From Ruegeria sp. HKCCSA071 (lineage in GTDB: Bacteria > Pseudomonadota > Alphaproteobacteria > Rhodobacterales > Rhodobacteraceae), in NCBI RefSeq assembly GCF_017872555.1, contig NZ_JAEDOX010000009.1, positions 1 to 64,000 of the forward strand: a stretch of DNA of 64,000 nucleotides. Direction: 5' to 3'. Shown here piece after piece: positions 1 to 9,230 of this stretch. The notes under the pieces were generated by a model. It saw nothing but the letters and a program-made list of their open reading frames with translations. It was not told the origin of the DNA and did no database searches. The translations under genes were made by a program, and so were the position numbers. Each line of letters opens with the position of its first letter. Positions within the stretch are counted from its first letter, which is position 1.

Positions 1-2
1 AC

Positions 3-65
3 AGGTGCCCGAAGGTCTTCCTGTCAGCCATCGCCCTCGCAGCACTCGTCATCTACTGGCTATGA
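3..65 (+). CDS. C-terminal end of a membrane protein (partial, cut by window edge)
   Basis: Only the last 20 codons of this frame lie in the window, ending at a TGA at 63-65. The encoded tail is a run of hydrophobic residues (VFLSAIALAALVIYWL) after a short basic stretch, which looks like a last membrane helix. It is convergent with the Omp85-like gene whose stop lies 9 bases further on. The protein family cannot be identified from so little sequence, and chance reading through a gap is possible. Confidence 0.35.
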   Translation, partial: RCPKVFLSAIALAALVIYWL

Positions 66-74
66 GTCCTGACC

Positions 75-1205
75 CTAGAACCTCTGCCCAATAAAAATAT
101 AAACATACTCCTCGTGATCGTTATTTGTTGTGAAATCTAATGAAAAATCGAGAGGGTATTGTTTCGACACGCGGTACCTGACACCGGCGCCAACCGCAAT
201 TCGATCACCGTTGTCTAACAAATCCGCGAAGCTTGATGCAGTATAGCCAAGGCCTCCAAATGCGACCACACCAAATCGCTTTCCAAGCCGCTGACGATAT
301 TCGAGTTGAGCTGACAAAAGACGCGTGTCGAGATACTGCAATGGGTCAAATCCGCGAAAACTATCTGAAAAGCCTATTGAACACTTGTCAAAAAAGGGGG
401 TGTCTGAAGACGCAGCGCAAGCTGATACCCGACCTGCAAACATCCCGGTCTCACTGATTGATCGATAGAAATCGTAGTTGGCACTGCCAAAACCATACTG
501 ACGGTCTCCAGCGCCTAAAGTTTCTCCGGCATTCGCTGAAAAACTAAAACGTTTGCCGTCCGTCGGGTAGGTTTTGTCATTCCTTTCGTCCCATAAAATT
601 CGAAGTTCAATTGTTGCAACCTCAAGATTCAGATCCGGAACAAGGTCTCCTGGAATGGGCGTGCTGTTGGAAGCAAGGCTGATGCTTGAATCAAGATATC
701 GGAGTCCTGCTCCGATAGAGAAATTGTTAGACAGTTTGTAGTCCGAACCTGCATTGAACAACGTCCCGTCCTGATCAATCGAGATTGGGTGAGAACCAAA
801 GAAAAGATCATAGCTGAGCTGCGCTTCAGCCAATGCAAAGTCGAAACTCCAACCATTGTGGAGACTTACATCCGCGCCGATTCCGTAAGCTTGGCTACCA
901 TTACTAGATGCCATGGCACCAAGCGCAAAGAAAGAAGGATCGACTTCCGGTGCGGTGGTAAAAAGATATCCCACACCTAACGTTAAGCCGGTTCCAATCA
1001 CCGGATTAGAAAATGGAACTGGCGCAACGATAGTTGAACCGTTCCGAATACCAAACTTTTGTTCTTCAACTGCTACATCAACAGATTCTCGGGTTTTGTT
1101 TATTATGTTCGGGTTCGCATTCGCCGCCCCAATGGTCAACATGGTAGATACCAGCAGACTAAAGACTGTTGGCGCCAAGAAACTAATATTCAGCAGATTT
1201 CGCAT
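75..1205 (-). CDS. Omp85/BamA-superfamily outer-membrane beta-barrel protein
   Basis: The 376-residue product starts with a Sec signal peptide (hydrophobic core about residues 8-28, ending ANA) and continues as alternating amphipathic strands. It ends in the barrel-type terminal signature YIFIGQRF with a C-terminal phenylalanine. The motif GKRFSFSANAGETLG, a conserved SACAAS...CSIGFSDSFRGFDP stretch and the late GVVAFGGLGYTA strand resemble the bacterial surface antigen (D15) domain of the Omp85 superfamily. No POTRA repeats are visible: the barrel begins right after the signal. It therefore resembles the short, POTRA-less Omp85 or patatin-associated barrels more than BamA itself. The gene stands alone. 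Its cargo, if any, is unknown. Confidence 0.7.
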   Translation of the reverse strand: MRNLLNISFLAPTVFSLLVSTMLTIGAANANPNIINKTRESVDVAVEEQKFGIRNGSTIVAPVPFSNPVIGTGLTLGVGYLFTTAPEVDPSFFALGAMASSNGSQAYGIGADVSLHNGWSFDFALAEAQLSYDLFFGSHPISIDQDGTLFNAGSDYKLSNNFSIGAGLRYLDSSISLASNSTPIPGDLVPDLNLEVATIELRILWDERNDKTYPTDGKRFSFSANAGETLGAGDRQYGFGSANYDFYRSISETGMFAGRVSACAASSDTPFFDKCSIGFSDSFRGFDPLQYLDTRLLSAQLEYRQRLGKRFGVVAFGGLGYTASSFADLLDNGDRIAVGAGVRYRVSKQYPLDFSLDFTTNNDHEEYVYIFIGQRF

Positions 1206-1498
1206 TGCGTTTCAGTGCTTCCAATTTACCATTTCCGAAGAAATCGATGATCTTAAATTGTCAAGTTTAACGGATCAAACACTGTCGATCCTGCATAGGT
1301 GCAATCATTGGGTAGAACATCCGACAAACTCATGACTTCCGCCCGCTACGCAAAATCAAGTCGCTCCCGAATGCCTCCTAGGTGGACTGTTGCTGAATAC
1401 TAGCGAGTATCTGGACGCCAAGCACAACGTAAGCTTAGTGGACGCTTGATCCGGCAAACTTGATTCAGCTCAAAATCCGATTGGTATCCCAGTATAGA

Positions 1499-1666
1499 CT
1501 AACCGAAATCTTTCAGCCTTAGTGGATTGCCCTGATTGATGCTCATCCGGTTGCGCGGTCCACAACTGGCCCCCTCTCTGTAGCGGTCGGCGTTTACATC
1601 GAATAAGTCGTTTTCGTCGATCAGGTCTCTGATCACTTCCGCGAGTGCGGTCCGAATTTCAGACAT
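1499..1666 (-). CDS. Small hypothetical protein (55 aa)
   Basis: A 55-codon frame starts at an ATG preceded by AAAGGG at 8-base spacing, a good ribosome binding site. The product (MSEIRTALAEVIRDLIDEND...) begins with an amphipathic, acidic helix that faintly recalls the start of acyl-carrier-type proteins. It has no phosphopantetheine serine motif and one cysteine. I do not recognise a family. It lies in an otherwise empty stretch (1206-1932) in which I see no other gene, repeat or clear terminator. It could be a remnant of a longer gene. Confidence 0.35.
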   Translation of the reverse strand: MSEIRTALAEVIRDLIDENDLFDVNADRYREGASCGPRNRMSINQGNPLRLKDFG

Positions 1667-1932
1667 TGAGCAGCCCTTTCATTTACCTTTGGTAGATTTC
1701 GCCGTTGGTCAAATTTGTCGAGCCCAGGGATTATTCTCCAGGCGCACCGATTTACGCATGCGCCGAAGCCTATTGTGAGAGGGTGAAAACGAAAGCCAGT
1801 GTAGTCTTCGTGTTACCGAGCAAAGCTTTCATAACCATACCGCCTCTATCTCTATGTCGCCAATATGCGTTCGCAACATGGCGCAAGTCGTCTGCAATCA
1901 CACCCTAGGCTTCCCTGACCGCATGATCGACA

Positions 1933-2763
1933 TCAGGACTTTGGAAACAGGAACTGGATCGTGAACCCTGCCGTCCATTTCGGCGCCGTTGCCGGTCGCT
2001 CGACATTATAATAGGCTTCGGCCCGGAGATTGACCGGCTGGTTCCCCCATTTCGTGATCTTTCCGAAACCGCCGCCAACAGGAAACAGAAGCCTGTCGCC
2101 GGAAGAGGCCGCCCAGTCATAGGTGATTACCATGTCACTGATCAAGTACCAGCCATTGTCGAGATTGTAGTTGACGAAGGGTTCGAACAACGTCTGGTTG
2201 ACATCCCTGCGGGCACTGTCACCAGCAAAGGACCAGAGATGGCGGACCAAGGCACCGTAGGTTCCCCAACCAGGTTGGTTCAAGGCTACTGCCGACACCC
2301 CAGCACTCCACTTGCCGCTACCAAGCCTATCGTCCGTTGCGGAATCTGCGGTTATAGATGGACCGACGCCCCAGATCCAACCGTTGACCGGTTTCACAGG
2401 GCTGAAGAACAGCGTGTAGTTTATGTCACCCAAACCGGTTGTGCGTCCAAGTGTAGTCGGGTCGCCAATCCCCGGATTCCCTGGCAGCCCTGCAACGCCC
2501 CCGGGGGCGTCGTAAAGAGGGATAATGAACCTGCTGACAAGGTTCCAATCTCCGATAGTAATTGGAATTACCGGATTAATACTCAGAACATTTGCCTTCC
2601 CGTTCGGCGCGCCATTGTCAAAGGTGAACTTCAACGGAACGCTGATGAGTGAGCTAATCGGGTTTTGAACGGCTGAACCCAAATCGGATTCAGCCATCGC
2701 ATTGCCAGAAAGGCCTAACGCCAGTCCCAGGGACAGAACCGCGGATTTGAATGTCAGGCGCAT
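1933..2763 (-). CDS. Outer-membrane channel-like protein (neuromedin U/transporter type)
   Basis: I chose the ATG at 2763 because it is preceded by AAGGAGG at proper spacing; the frame is open further upstream but without a comparable site. The 276-residue product has a signal peptide (MRLTFKSAVLSLGLALGLSG, cleavage near AMA). The rest is rich in beta strands and aromatic girdle patterns, including GLGDINYTLFFSP and a C-terminal GFTIQFLFPKS. This matches a widespread group of outer-membrane proteins annotated as transporters or neuromedin U. It sits 50 bases behind two DUF1254 genes on the same strand and is probably co-transcribed. Such barrels are often found next to DUF1254/DUF1214 proteins. 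The substrate is unknown. Confidence 0.6.
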   Translation of the reverse strand: MRLTFKSAVLSLGLALGLSGNAMAESDLGSAVQNPISSLISVPLKFTFDNGAPNGKANVLSINPVIPITIGDWNLVSRFIIPLYDAPGGVAGLPGNPGIGDPTTLGRTTGLGDINYTLFFSPVKPVNGWIWGVGPSITADSATDDRLGSGKWSAGVSAVALNQPGWGTYGALVRHLWSFAGDSARRDVNQTLFEPFVNYNLDNGWYLISDMVITYDWAASSGDRLLFPVGGGFGKITKWGNQPVNLRAEAYYNVERPATAPKWTAGFTIQFLFPKS

Positions 2764-2813
2764 TTTGTCCTCCTTAGGGTCAGCGCAGTTAAATAGCTTG
2801 TACTGTATCCGCC

Positions 2814-4262
2814 TCATTCATCCGCCTTCTCGATATCGGGCAGAACCCAAGTTTGATCGAGGAACGCCTTCGTCGGTGAATACAGGCGGAAATACGGGAA
2901 CCATGCGCGCCCGGGTTCGGTCGGGATCCAGTTCTTGCGGGCATCGCCTGCCGGCTCGTTTGGTCCAATATGCAGTGTCACCGAGCCGTCGTCGTTGTAG
3001 GCCAAATCCATCCGTGACGAGCGGTCCGCGATCTCATAGTCGTTTCGAACCAGTGTTCGGGTGCTGACCTCGTAGACCGTGAGTGACCAGAAGGCCTCGG
3101 CCGGTACATCCGGCGGAACGCGGAGAACATAGTCAGTACCGCCATCCAGCCAATCGCCGTCGGCGTCCTTGTAGGTCGCCATATAGACCTGCCCCTTGCC
3201 CGTCTTCTGGCCATGCATCGCAACGTCGTTGGTCACGGCCTCGTAGAACCATGCCGCACGTTCATCGAGGTGATCATAGTTTTCGTCACGCTGGTCTGGG
3301 TTTGCGGTCGTCGCGTATTCCCATTGAACGTCGTCGCGGTAGTGGCTCGTCTCCACGCGTTTCGAGAAATCGTTGGCCTTGGCCATCGCTTCTCCAACAA
3401 CGGCAGCCTCCATCAGAATGCGCTGTTCGCGCCAGCCCGGCGTGAACGGCTTGCCTTTCTCGATCCCGAGCGGCTGGAGCATGGCCATAAAAAAGCGGTC
3501 CCGCTCGAAGACGGGCTCGCGCTGGATCGTGTCGTTCAGTAACTCCCAGTATTCCAACCCGACGGGCTGTGCGCCCATCCAGGGCTTTCCATAGGGCGTG
3601 ATGTATCCACGGGGCTTGGGATCGTCGCGTTCGGACCAGGGATAGACCTTGATCTGTTCCAGCAGCGCCATGCGTTCGTCGCGGTCCTCCGGCATCAACC
3701 GGATGCCCATGAGCACGCCGTTGGTCGGCGAAGAAAACACCTTGTAGCCCTCCGCCTCGGGCGCGTCCTGTCCGGGGCCAACGAACACGTACTTGCCGGG
3801 CTCGGTGATCTGCGTGATCCCGATCTGCCACATGTCATGGGCGGCCCCCCGCACCGACCCTTGCGGTTCCGGCATCTCGACAACCCAAGGGCCATCAGCG
3901 AGATCGATGAAGGGTAGCACGTAGGGTGTTGTGGCGTTGAAAGTCAGGCCACCGATCTTGTCGGCATAGGACTCCACGAAGACGATCTGGCCGTTCTCGG
4001 CGCCAAGCTCGTCTTCATGCGCGCGACGCCATTGCGCCATTCCCATTAGGGGGATCGACCAGATATAGGCCTGCACCGCCCTCTGGAAGTCCATTTCCTC
4101 GTAGAGCTTGGCGATGGTCTCATCGGTCGGGTAGCCGGTTGTGAAACCATGGGTGAAGCTCAAGGGGCCGATCCTTGTGTCGACCGTCTCTTGGGCCGGG
4201 GCGGCCAACGAGAAGGCGAGCAATAGCGCGAGGGCTGACGAACTGCGTGCAGCGACTTTCAT
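2814..4262 (-). CDS. Exported DUF1254/DUF1214 protein (copy 2)
   Basis: The ATG at 4262 follows a GAGGAG-type binding site; a TTG two codons upstream is the alternative. The product of about 482 residues has a signal peptide (LALLLAFSLAAPAQ) and the two-part DUF1254 then DUF1214 layout. The N-terminal part carries the typical YIWSIPLMGMAQWR stretch after a long helix. The C-terminal part carries the DYVLRVPPDVPAEAFWSLTVY strand region and ends with the family pattern NWIPTEPGRAWFPYFRLYSP. The biochemical function of the family is not established. It follows a second family member (4327-5817) after 64 bases and precedes an outer-membrane channel gene, so the three probably form one operon. Confidence 0.8.
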   Translation of the reverse strand: MKVAARSSSALALLLAFSLAAPAQETVDTRIGPLSFTHGFTTGYPTDETIAKLYEEMDFQRAVQAYIWSIPLMGMAQWRRAHEDELGAENGQIVFVESYADKIGGLTFNATTPYVLPFIDLADGPWVVEMPEPQGSVRGAAHDMWQIGITQITEPGKYVFVGPGQDAPEAEGYKVFSSPTNGVLMGIRLMPEDRDERMALLEQIKVYPWSERDDPKPRGYITPYGKPWMGAQPVGLEYWELLNDTIQREPVFERDRFFMAMLQPLGIEKGKPFTPGWREQRILMEAAVVGEAMAKANDFSKRVETSHYRDDVQWEYATTANPDQRDENYDHLDERAAWFYEAVTNDVAMHGQKTGKGQVYMATYKDADGDWLDGGTDYVLRVPPDVPAEAFWSLTVYEVSTRTLVRNDYEIADRSSRMDLAYNDDGSVTLHIGPNEPAGDARKNWIPTEPGRAWFPYFRLYSPTKAFLDQTWVLPDIEKADE

Positions 4263-4326
4263 TTCCAACTCTCCTCAGTCAATTCGAAATAGAAACGCTC
4301 CGCGATTTACGCGGGGCGGCGAGATA

Positions 4327-5817
4327 TCAGTTCAGCTTCACAACGTCGTCCGGGCGCCATGCTTGGTCGAAGAAATCAAGATCCGCGCCATAGAGGCGGA
4401 TCACGGCCATAAACGCACGTCCATCAATCGACTGGATCCAGTTCTGTTCCGGCGCATCCGCCGGTTTCTCGGGGCCGAACCAAAGATCGACCGATCCATC
4501 GTCATTCTTGACGATCGAGGCGTCCAGACTGTTCTTCGATGGCAGCAATTGCGGCGTTTCCGGCATTGTCCCATCGGTGACGTTGTAAAGCGTCACCGCC
4601 CAGAACGCCTTGGCCGGAATGCCAGCCGGCAGATGTAGCTTGTAGCTGTTGGTACCGTTCAGCAATTCACCCTCGGAATCCAGGAAGGCCACCGGATACT
4701 TGGAGCCAGCACCGATTGTGCGCATCACCATCGCCGGGGCAGAGGAATAGGCGTATTGGAAGAACGTCGCGCGCTGATTCACATCGAGATAGCTCTCCTG
4801 CATCCAGTCGGCCGTCGCCCCGGCCCATGCCCGGACGTAGTTCCGGTCATTGTAGTATAGGTCCCGGCCGTCCGCGCGGGGCTCCATGCGCAGCGCCATG
4901 ATCATGCGCGGCGCGACATCCACCGCCTTTTCCAGCAACTCGCGCTCCCGATCGGTGGGCTCGAATGGTTCGCCCTTGACGATGCCGATAGAGGCAAGGA
5001 CGCCTCGCAATTCTGGGCTGATCGCCCCGACGGGTTCGTAGTCCACGAATTCCTTCAGCTTGGTCCAGTAGGCGAAATCGACTGGATACATCATGTCGAC
5101 CCGCTTGCCGGACCCGTTCGGGAACTCCATCGGTTTGACGCGTTTCTCGACCTCGTAGAGCGGGTAGATCCGGGTCCGCTCAGCCAAAGCTACGGCTGGC
5201 TTGGGATCCGGGCCCGGTTCCATCACTGTGCGAAAGAACAGGAAGACATTGTAGGTCGAGGACTCGAAGGCGAAATAACCGCCTGGCACTTCGCCGTCAT
5301 AGCCCGGTGGTAGCAGCAGATAGAGTCCGCCACGCGCCCGATCCGGACCAATGGCGCCGACGTCGGTGATGGTCCGCTGGAAGAAATCCGTGAACATGCC
5401 GATGACGCCGGGTGGCGCGGCAACAACGAGCGGACCTGTCTCCTTTAAATCGAGATAGCTCATCGAGTAGATGACATCGGCATTCGGCGTGGGTACCCAT
5501 GCTCGCGCATCCATTCGATCCTTCCAAATCGGCAGAACGTTGTAGCCCTTGCCGAACGCCGCTTCGGATCCGTCTCGCATACCGATCACGTTGAGCGCCG
5601 GAAGCATAGTCATATAGGCATGGATAGCCCGCTGGTAGTAAAGCTCCTCGCGCAGTTGCTGTGCCTCTTCCGGCGGTGGCCAGTTGCCGTTGTAAAGCTG
5701 ACGCACAAGCGGAGGCGTCGTTTCCTCCTGGGCCGTGACAGGCGCAGCCCCAAAGGTTGTTGCGCCGAGGAGCATGGCACAAATCATCGACGACCCCGTA
5801 AGGCGTTTGATTTTCAT
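4327..5817 (-). CDS. Exported DUF1254/DUF1214 protein (copy 1)
   Basis: This 496-residue protein starts at an ATG preceded by AGGGAGAG. It has a signal peptide (about 27 residues, ending PVTAQ), a DUF1254 region (AIHAYMTMLPALNVIGM, then NADVIYSMSYLDLKETGP) and a DUF1214 C-terminal region (YKLHLPAGIPAKAFWAVTLYN ... NWIQSIDGRAFMAVIRLYG). Copies 1 and 2 are diverged paralogues rather than a recent duplication: the shared motifs are short and separated by dissimilar sequence. It is the first gene of the minus-strand group that ends with the outer-membrane protein at 1933. The role is unknown; a periplasmic function is inferred from the signal peptides. Confidence 0.8.
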   Translation of the reverse strand: MKIKRLTGSSMICAMLLGATTFGAAPVTAQEETTPPLVRQLYNGNWPPPEEAQQLREELYYQRAIHAYMTMLPALNVIGMRDGSEAAFGKGYNVLPIWKDRMDARAWVPTPNADVIYSMSYLDLKETGPLVVAAPPGVIGMFTDFFQRTITDVGAIGPDRARGGLYLLLPPGYDGEVPGGYFAFESSTYNVFLFFRTVMEPGPDPKPAVALAERTRIYPLYEVEKRVKPMEFPNGSGKRVDMMYPVDFAYWTKLKEFVDYEPVGAISPELRGVLASIGIVKGEPFEPTDRERELLEKAVDVAPRMIMALRMEPRADGRDLYYNDRNYVRAWAGATADWMQESYLDVNQRATFFQYAYSSAPAMVMRTIGAGSKYPVAFLDSEGELLNGTNSYKLHLPAGIPAKAFWAVTLYNVTDGTMPETPQLLPSKNSLDASIVKNDDGSVDLWFGPEKPADAPEQNWIQSIDGRAFMAVIRLYGADLDFFDQAWRPDDVVKLN

Positions 5818-5951
5818 AATATTCTCTCCCTTTCATTGTTTCTGTTGCGATCCGTCAGACGGTGTACGCCCCAGTAGCCAGGGCTTCCGCAAACCGCTGG
5901 ATGCGTGCTGGCTTGCATCGCAACTTCCGATCTCAGCCGGTTCACTAACGG

Positions 5952-6047
5952 CTATCCTCCATTGCGGAGCTGTTTCCAGTGCTCCGGCTCGGCGAATGCT
6001 GCCAGAGATGCGATTGTGATTGCGGCAGATAGCAGTAGTTGCTTCAT
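5952..6047 (-). CDS. Tiny putative secreted peptide (31 aa)
   Basis: A 31-codon frame begins at an ATG 7 bases after the stop of the receiver gene at 6055. It is preceded by GGAGTG, which overlaps that stop. The product, MKQLLLSAAITIASLAAFAE followed by PEHWKQLRNGG, looks like a complete signal peptide with an 11-12 residue mature part. It may be the preserved 5' end of a deleted exported protein, or a genuine small peptide co-transcribed with the receiver. No family is recognised. Confidence 0.35.
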   Translation of the reverse strand: MKQLLLSAAITIASLAAFAEPEHWKQLRNGG

Positions 6048-6054
6048 TCAGTTT

Positions 6055-6462
6055 TCACTCCTTTTCCAAATCCAAATCAGGTGCGTGTCGACAGGCAGAA
6101 ATCGCCGCTTCCAAAGCGGCAAAGAGTTCTTCGGCCTCGAATGGTTTGCGCAGGCAGCGGGTCGCGCCCGCGGTGTCCGCCTTGGCGAGCTTCTCTTCGT
6201 CGTCAGTCGCCGACATGAAAACGATGGGCACCATTTCGTTCCGGCCATTGAGAATGCCTGGCACATCGAGCCCGCTTTCTTGGTCGAGGACGACATCGAC
6301 AAGCAGGCAGCTGTCAACCGGCAGGGGCAATGCTGCGCGCAACGACGCGAGACTGTCCAACTGCTTTTCGGCAAATCCCTTTGCCTTCAGCAGACGACCT
6401 AGTGCCGAGCGAACGCTGCTGTCATCGTCGAGTACGAATATAGTGACGGGAGACGGTGCCAC
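6055..6462 (-). CDS. Single-domain response regulator (FixJ-type receiver)
   Basis: I chose the GTG at 6462 because AAAGG lies upstream; an ATG 30 bases earlier lacks a binding site. The product of about 135 residues is only a receiver domain: acidic pocket LDDD at 11-14, phosphoacceptor Asp near 56 in LLVDVVLD, and the conserved Lys in the RKPFEAEEL segment. It has no DNA-binding output domain. It is divergent from the membrane histidine kinase at 6635, so it may be a phosphate sink or a protein-protein signalling partner beside the full-length regulator at 8460. The receiver assignment is firm; the role is inferred. Confidence 0.8.
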   Translation of the reverse strand: MAPSPVTIFVLDDDSSVRSALGRLLKAKGFAEKQLDSLASLRAALPLPVDSCLLVDVVLDQESGLDVPGILNGRNEMVPIVFMSATDDEEKLAKADTAGATRCLRKPFEAEELFAALEAAISACRHAPDLDLEKE

Positions 6463-6634
6463 TGCGAAACCTTTCTCTTTCCTAGGGATCATGCGGTGGT
6501 GCGGTGAACCCCGCTATTGTCCCCGAAGGACAATTGACAGGCTTTTTGAGCAGCCGAATCAGGGATCTGAGCGCTTCCTTGCCTTGTCACTGGGGCCGCG
6601 CTAGCGTCTCTGTGCCCAAATATGAAAGGACCAG

Positions 6635-8467
6635 ATGCAACTTCTTGGCCAGATCTATTTCGTGACTGCCGGTTTCGGCATCATTCTTGGTGCGGTCTAC
6701 CTGTTGATCTGGTTGAGGCTCCGGGATCAGTTGGCGTATCTGTTTGCGAGCGTGATGAGCCTGGCGGGCAGTGCTGCGGCCCTGTGCGAAGTCTCCTATC
6801 TCGGGGCCCCGTCGACCGCAGATTTCGTGAATGCATTTCGGGCGCAAAGTGTTTTTATCGGTGTTTCGCTGATTAGCATGGTTTGGTTTCTTCAATTTCA
6901 GCTGAACAGCGGTCGGCGGTGGCTTTGCTGGCTCATCACCAGTCTTTGGAGCTTTAGTATCATCTTAATCTTAACTAACCCGGGGCAGATTGTGACTGGT
7001 TGGCTCAAAGGGCTGGACTACCGTACTACGCCCTGGAATGAGGCCTTCGCCCTGCCGGTTGGAGAAATGCACTGGTCCAAGTACCTGACGGATTTGGCCT
7101 CTCTGGCAATCGTGATTTACGTGATTGACGTGTTGCTTCGCGCCTTACGAACCGGTTCGGGTGCTCACGCACTCAAGACGGCGGGACCGATTTTGTTCTT
7201 CATAGTGGTCGCGGGAATTCACACGCCGCTCGTGGACGCGTCTGTGATCCAGACACCGTACCTTATCGGTGTCATCTTCGTTGCTATCTCCGTCTCGCTC
7301 GCGTTTTCGCTGGTTGGCGAAGTCGCCAAAGGAGCCTGGCTGAACCGCGAGATCAAGATCGAACGGGAACGATGGCAAAGAGTGATGGATGCGGTCGATT
7401 TGGCGCTGGTTCGGGTCGATGCCGATGGCAGGATCGCCGGCGTCAATCCCTTCCTCGAACGTTTGATAGGCCGCAGCTCCGTCGACTTGGTGGGGCAAAA
7501 GGCAGATACCCTCTTTATGGAAACCGCCCGAACCTCAGATCGGGTGCCGATCACTGATCCGGAATTCTGGACAAGTCAGGAGTCTGCGACCCGTTGCCTA
7601 CCCGCCGCGGATGGGACGCACAGAGAAATGGCCTGGCATTGCGTGGCGCTCTCCAAGGAAGCGGGGACCAGCGATGGGCTGATCGCCATTGGAAAGGATC
7701 AGACAGAACGTCTGAAGGCCGAGGCCGAACGTGATGAAACAAGGCGCGAGTTCGAGAAACTGTCGCGCGCACTGACGCTTGGGGAGCTGGCTTCGACGAT
7801 CGCCCATGAACTGAGCCAGCCGATTGCCGCTGTCCTCAGCAACGCGCAAACCTGCGAAATCCTTTTGGACTCAGATTCTGCCGGCGAGGGCGAAATAGAG
7901 GAAATCATTCGGGACATCCTCAGGGATACACTACGCGCCCGCGACCTTATGGGGCGCGTCCGCCGTTTCATGTACGACGGCGATCCAGAGCGCCAATGGT
8001 TCGACCCGGTAACAGCGCTGAGGGCCGTTCTGGAATGGCTCCAGCCTGAGGCGCAGCGCCGACGAATTGCCATTCGGCTGATCACCGAAAAACCGCCGGG
8101 CAGCTTCTTTGGTGTCGAACTGGAACTGCAGGAGGCGATGGTCAATCTAGTCATGAACGCTATGCAGGCAACCGGTGAGACAGAGGGCGGCGAGGTCATT
8201 GTCACGATAGGCGGGGGATCCGACGGCGGCCTGAACCTCTCGGTTGAAGACAATGGCCCGGGCATTTCGGACGAAGCGGCCGACAAGTTGTTTGCGCCCT
8301 TCGTAACCTCTAAGAGCAAGGGCATGGGTGTAGGCCTCGCCGTCGTGCGCCGGGTGGTCGAGCGGCATAATGGCATGATCGAAGTGGGCGCAAGTGCTAG
8401 CGGCGGTGCCCGGTTCACCATCACACTGCCACCGGGCCAACAAACGGAGTTAAGGATCAGTGCCTGA
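6635..8467 (+). CDS. Membrane PAS-domain sensor histidine kinase
   Basis: The 610-residue protein starts at an ATG with AAAGGA five bases upstream. About seven membrane helices fill residues 5-228. A PAS domain follows (about 245-360, ending in the typical AIGKDQTERLKAEAE linker), then a HisKA helix with the phosphoacceptor His391 in AHELSQPIAAV and a HATPase domain with N box (NLVMNAMQA), G1 (DNGPGIS) and G2 (GMGVGLAVV) motifs. It belongs to the FixL/TodS/DctB-like group that pairs with FixJ-type regulators. The next gene overlaps its end by 8 bases and encodes such a regulator, so cognate pairing is very likely. The signal sensed is unknown. Confidence 0.88.
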   Translation: MQLLGQIYFVTAGFGIILGAVYLLIWLRLRDQLAYLFASVMSLAGSAAALCEVSYLGAPSTADFVNAFRAQSVFIGVSLISMVWFLQFQLNSGRRWLCWLITSLWSFSIILILTNPGQIVTGWLKGLDYRTTPWNEAFALPVGEMHWSKYLTDLASLAIVIYVIDVLLRALRTGSGAHALKTAGPILFFIVVAGIHTPLVDASVIQTPYLIGVIFVAISVSLAFSLVGEVAKGAWLNREIKIERERWQRVMDAVDLALVRVDADGRIAGVNPFLERLIGRSSVDLVGQKADTLFMETARTSDRVPITDPEFWTSQESATRCLPAADGTHREMAWHCVALSKEAGTSDGLIAIGKDQTERLKAEAERDETRREFEKLSRALTLGELASTIAHELSQPIAAVLSNAQTCEILLDSDSAGEGEIEEIIRDILRDTLRARDLMGRVRRFMYDGDPERQWFDPVTALRAVLEWLQPEAQRRRIAIRLITEKPPGSFFGVELELQEAMVNLVMNAMQATGETEGGEVIVTIGGGSDGGLNLSVEDNGPGISDEAADKLFAPFVTSKSKGMGVGLAVVRRVVERHNGMIEVGASASGGARFTITLPPGQQTELRISA

Positions 8468-9104
8468 GACCATTTGCGACGTCGTGATCGTGGACGACGA
8501 TCGATCGCTTCTGCGCGCGCTGGAAAAGCAGGTTCGTACGATGGGATATTCCACACAGACATTCGACGATCCCCTGTTGGCGCTCGAATTCTTGGAGCAC
8601 GCAGACTGGAAATGTCTGCTTGCGGATCTCTCAATGCCGAAGATGGACGGACTCGAACTGCAGTCGCGCCTCGAAACCCGGTCAGAACCGTTTTCGATCG
8701 TGTTTCTGAGCGGTGTTGCAACGGTGCGTTCGGTGACCCGGGCAATGCGCGATGGAGCCGTCAACTTCCTGGAAAAACCTGTCGAACACAGCGATCTGCA
8801 AGCTGCCTTGAACGAGGCAGTGGAGAACGTGGAAGGCGCACGTCGGAAGAAAAACGAAAGCGCAAGCGCCCGGGTGCGGTTTGATCAATTGACCGACAGG
8901 CAAAAGGAGGTGTTCTGGCAACTGGTTGTTGGCGCCAGCAACAAGCAGATCGCGCGAAATCTCGATGTCAGCGAACGCACCGTCAAGGCACATCGAAGCG
9001 CTATTAGAGAGCGGCTTGGGCTTGAGACCCAGATGGATATGGTCGGTTTTTCGCAGACGCTCGATATGGAACGCGAAGGCTCTGTCGAAGGTGCAAAGCA
9101 GTAA
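8460..9104 (+). CDS. FixJ/NarL-type response regulator with LuxR HTH
   Basis: Translation starts at a GTG that overlaps the end of the kinase gene. The 214-residue product has a receiver domain (VDDD at 11-14, phosphoacceptor Asp56 in LLADLSMP, Lys in LEKPVE). A LuxR/GerE helix-turn-helix spans about residues 140-205 (QLTDRQKEVFWQLV, NKQIARNLDVSERTVKAHR). It should be phosphorylated by the upstream kinase and act as a transcription factor. Possible targets are the divergent minus-strand genes to the left (the single receiver and the DUF1254 group); that is inferred from neighbourhood only. Confidence 0.88.
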   Translation: MPETICDVVIVDDDRSLLRALEKQVRTMGYSTQTFDDPLLALEFLEHADWKCLLADLSMPKMDGLELQSRLETRSEPFSIVFLSGVATVRSVTRAMRDGAVNFLEKPVEHSDLQAALNEAVENVEGARRKKNESASARVRFDQLTDRQKEVFWQLVVGASNKQIARNLDVSERTVKAHRSAIRERLGLETQMDMVGFSQTLDMEREGSVEGAKQ

Positions 9105-9230
9105 GAAAACGTCTGCCATTCCGTCGGCATGAAAAATAGCTGCAGCCGAGGTGCGCGATCATGTGCAACGGCATTGTGGTACTGCCAGACGAATGCTAAC
9201 CGGTCTCCACATGGATAGAATGGCTGTCCC

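Noticed and set aside
1705-1908. A 67-codon plus-strand frame in the 1.2-1.9 kb gap
   Set aside because: No binding site, no family resemblance and unusual residue composition; likely chance.
7699-8745. A 348-codon minus-strand open frame across the kinase/regulator junction
   Set aside because: It is Ser/Arg/Pro-rich with no domain and overlaps two genes with perfect catalytic motifs.
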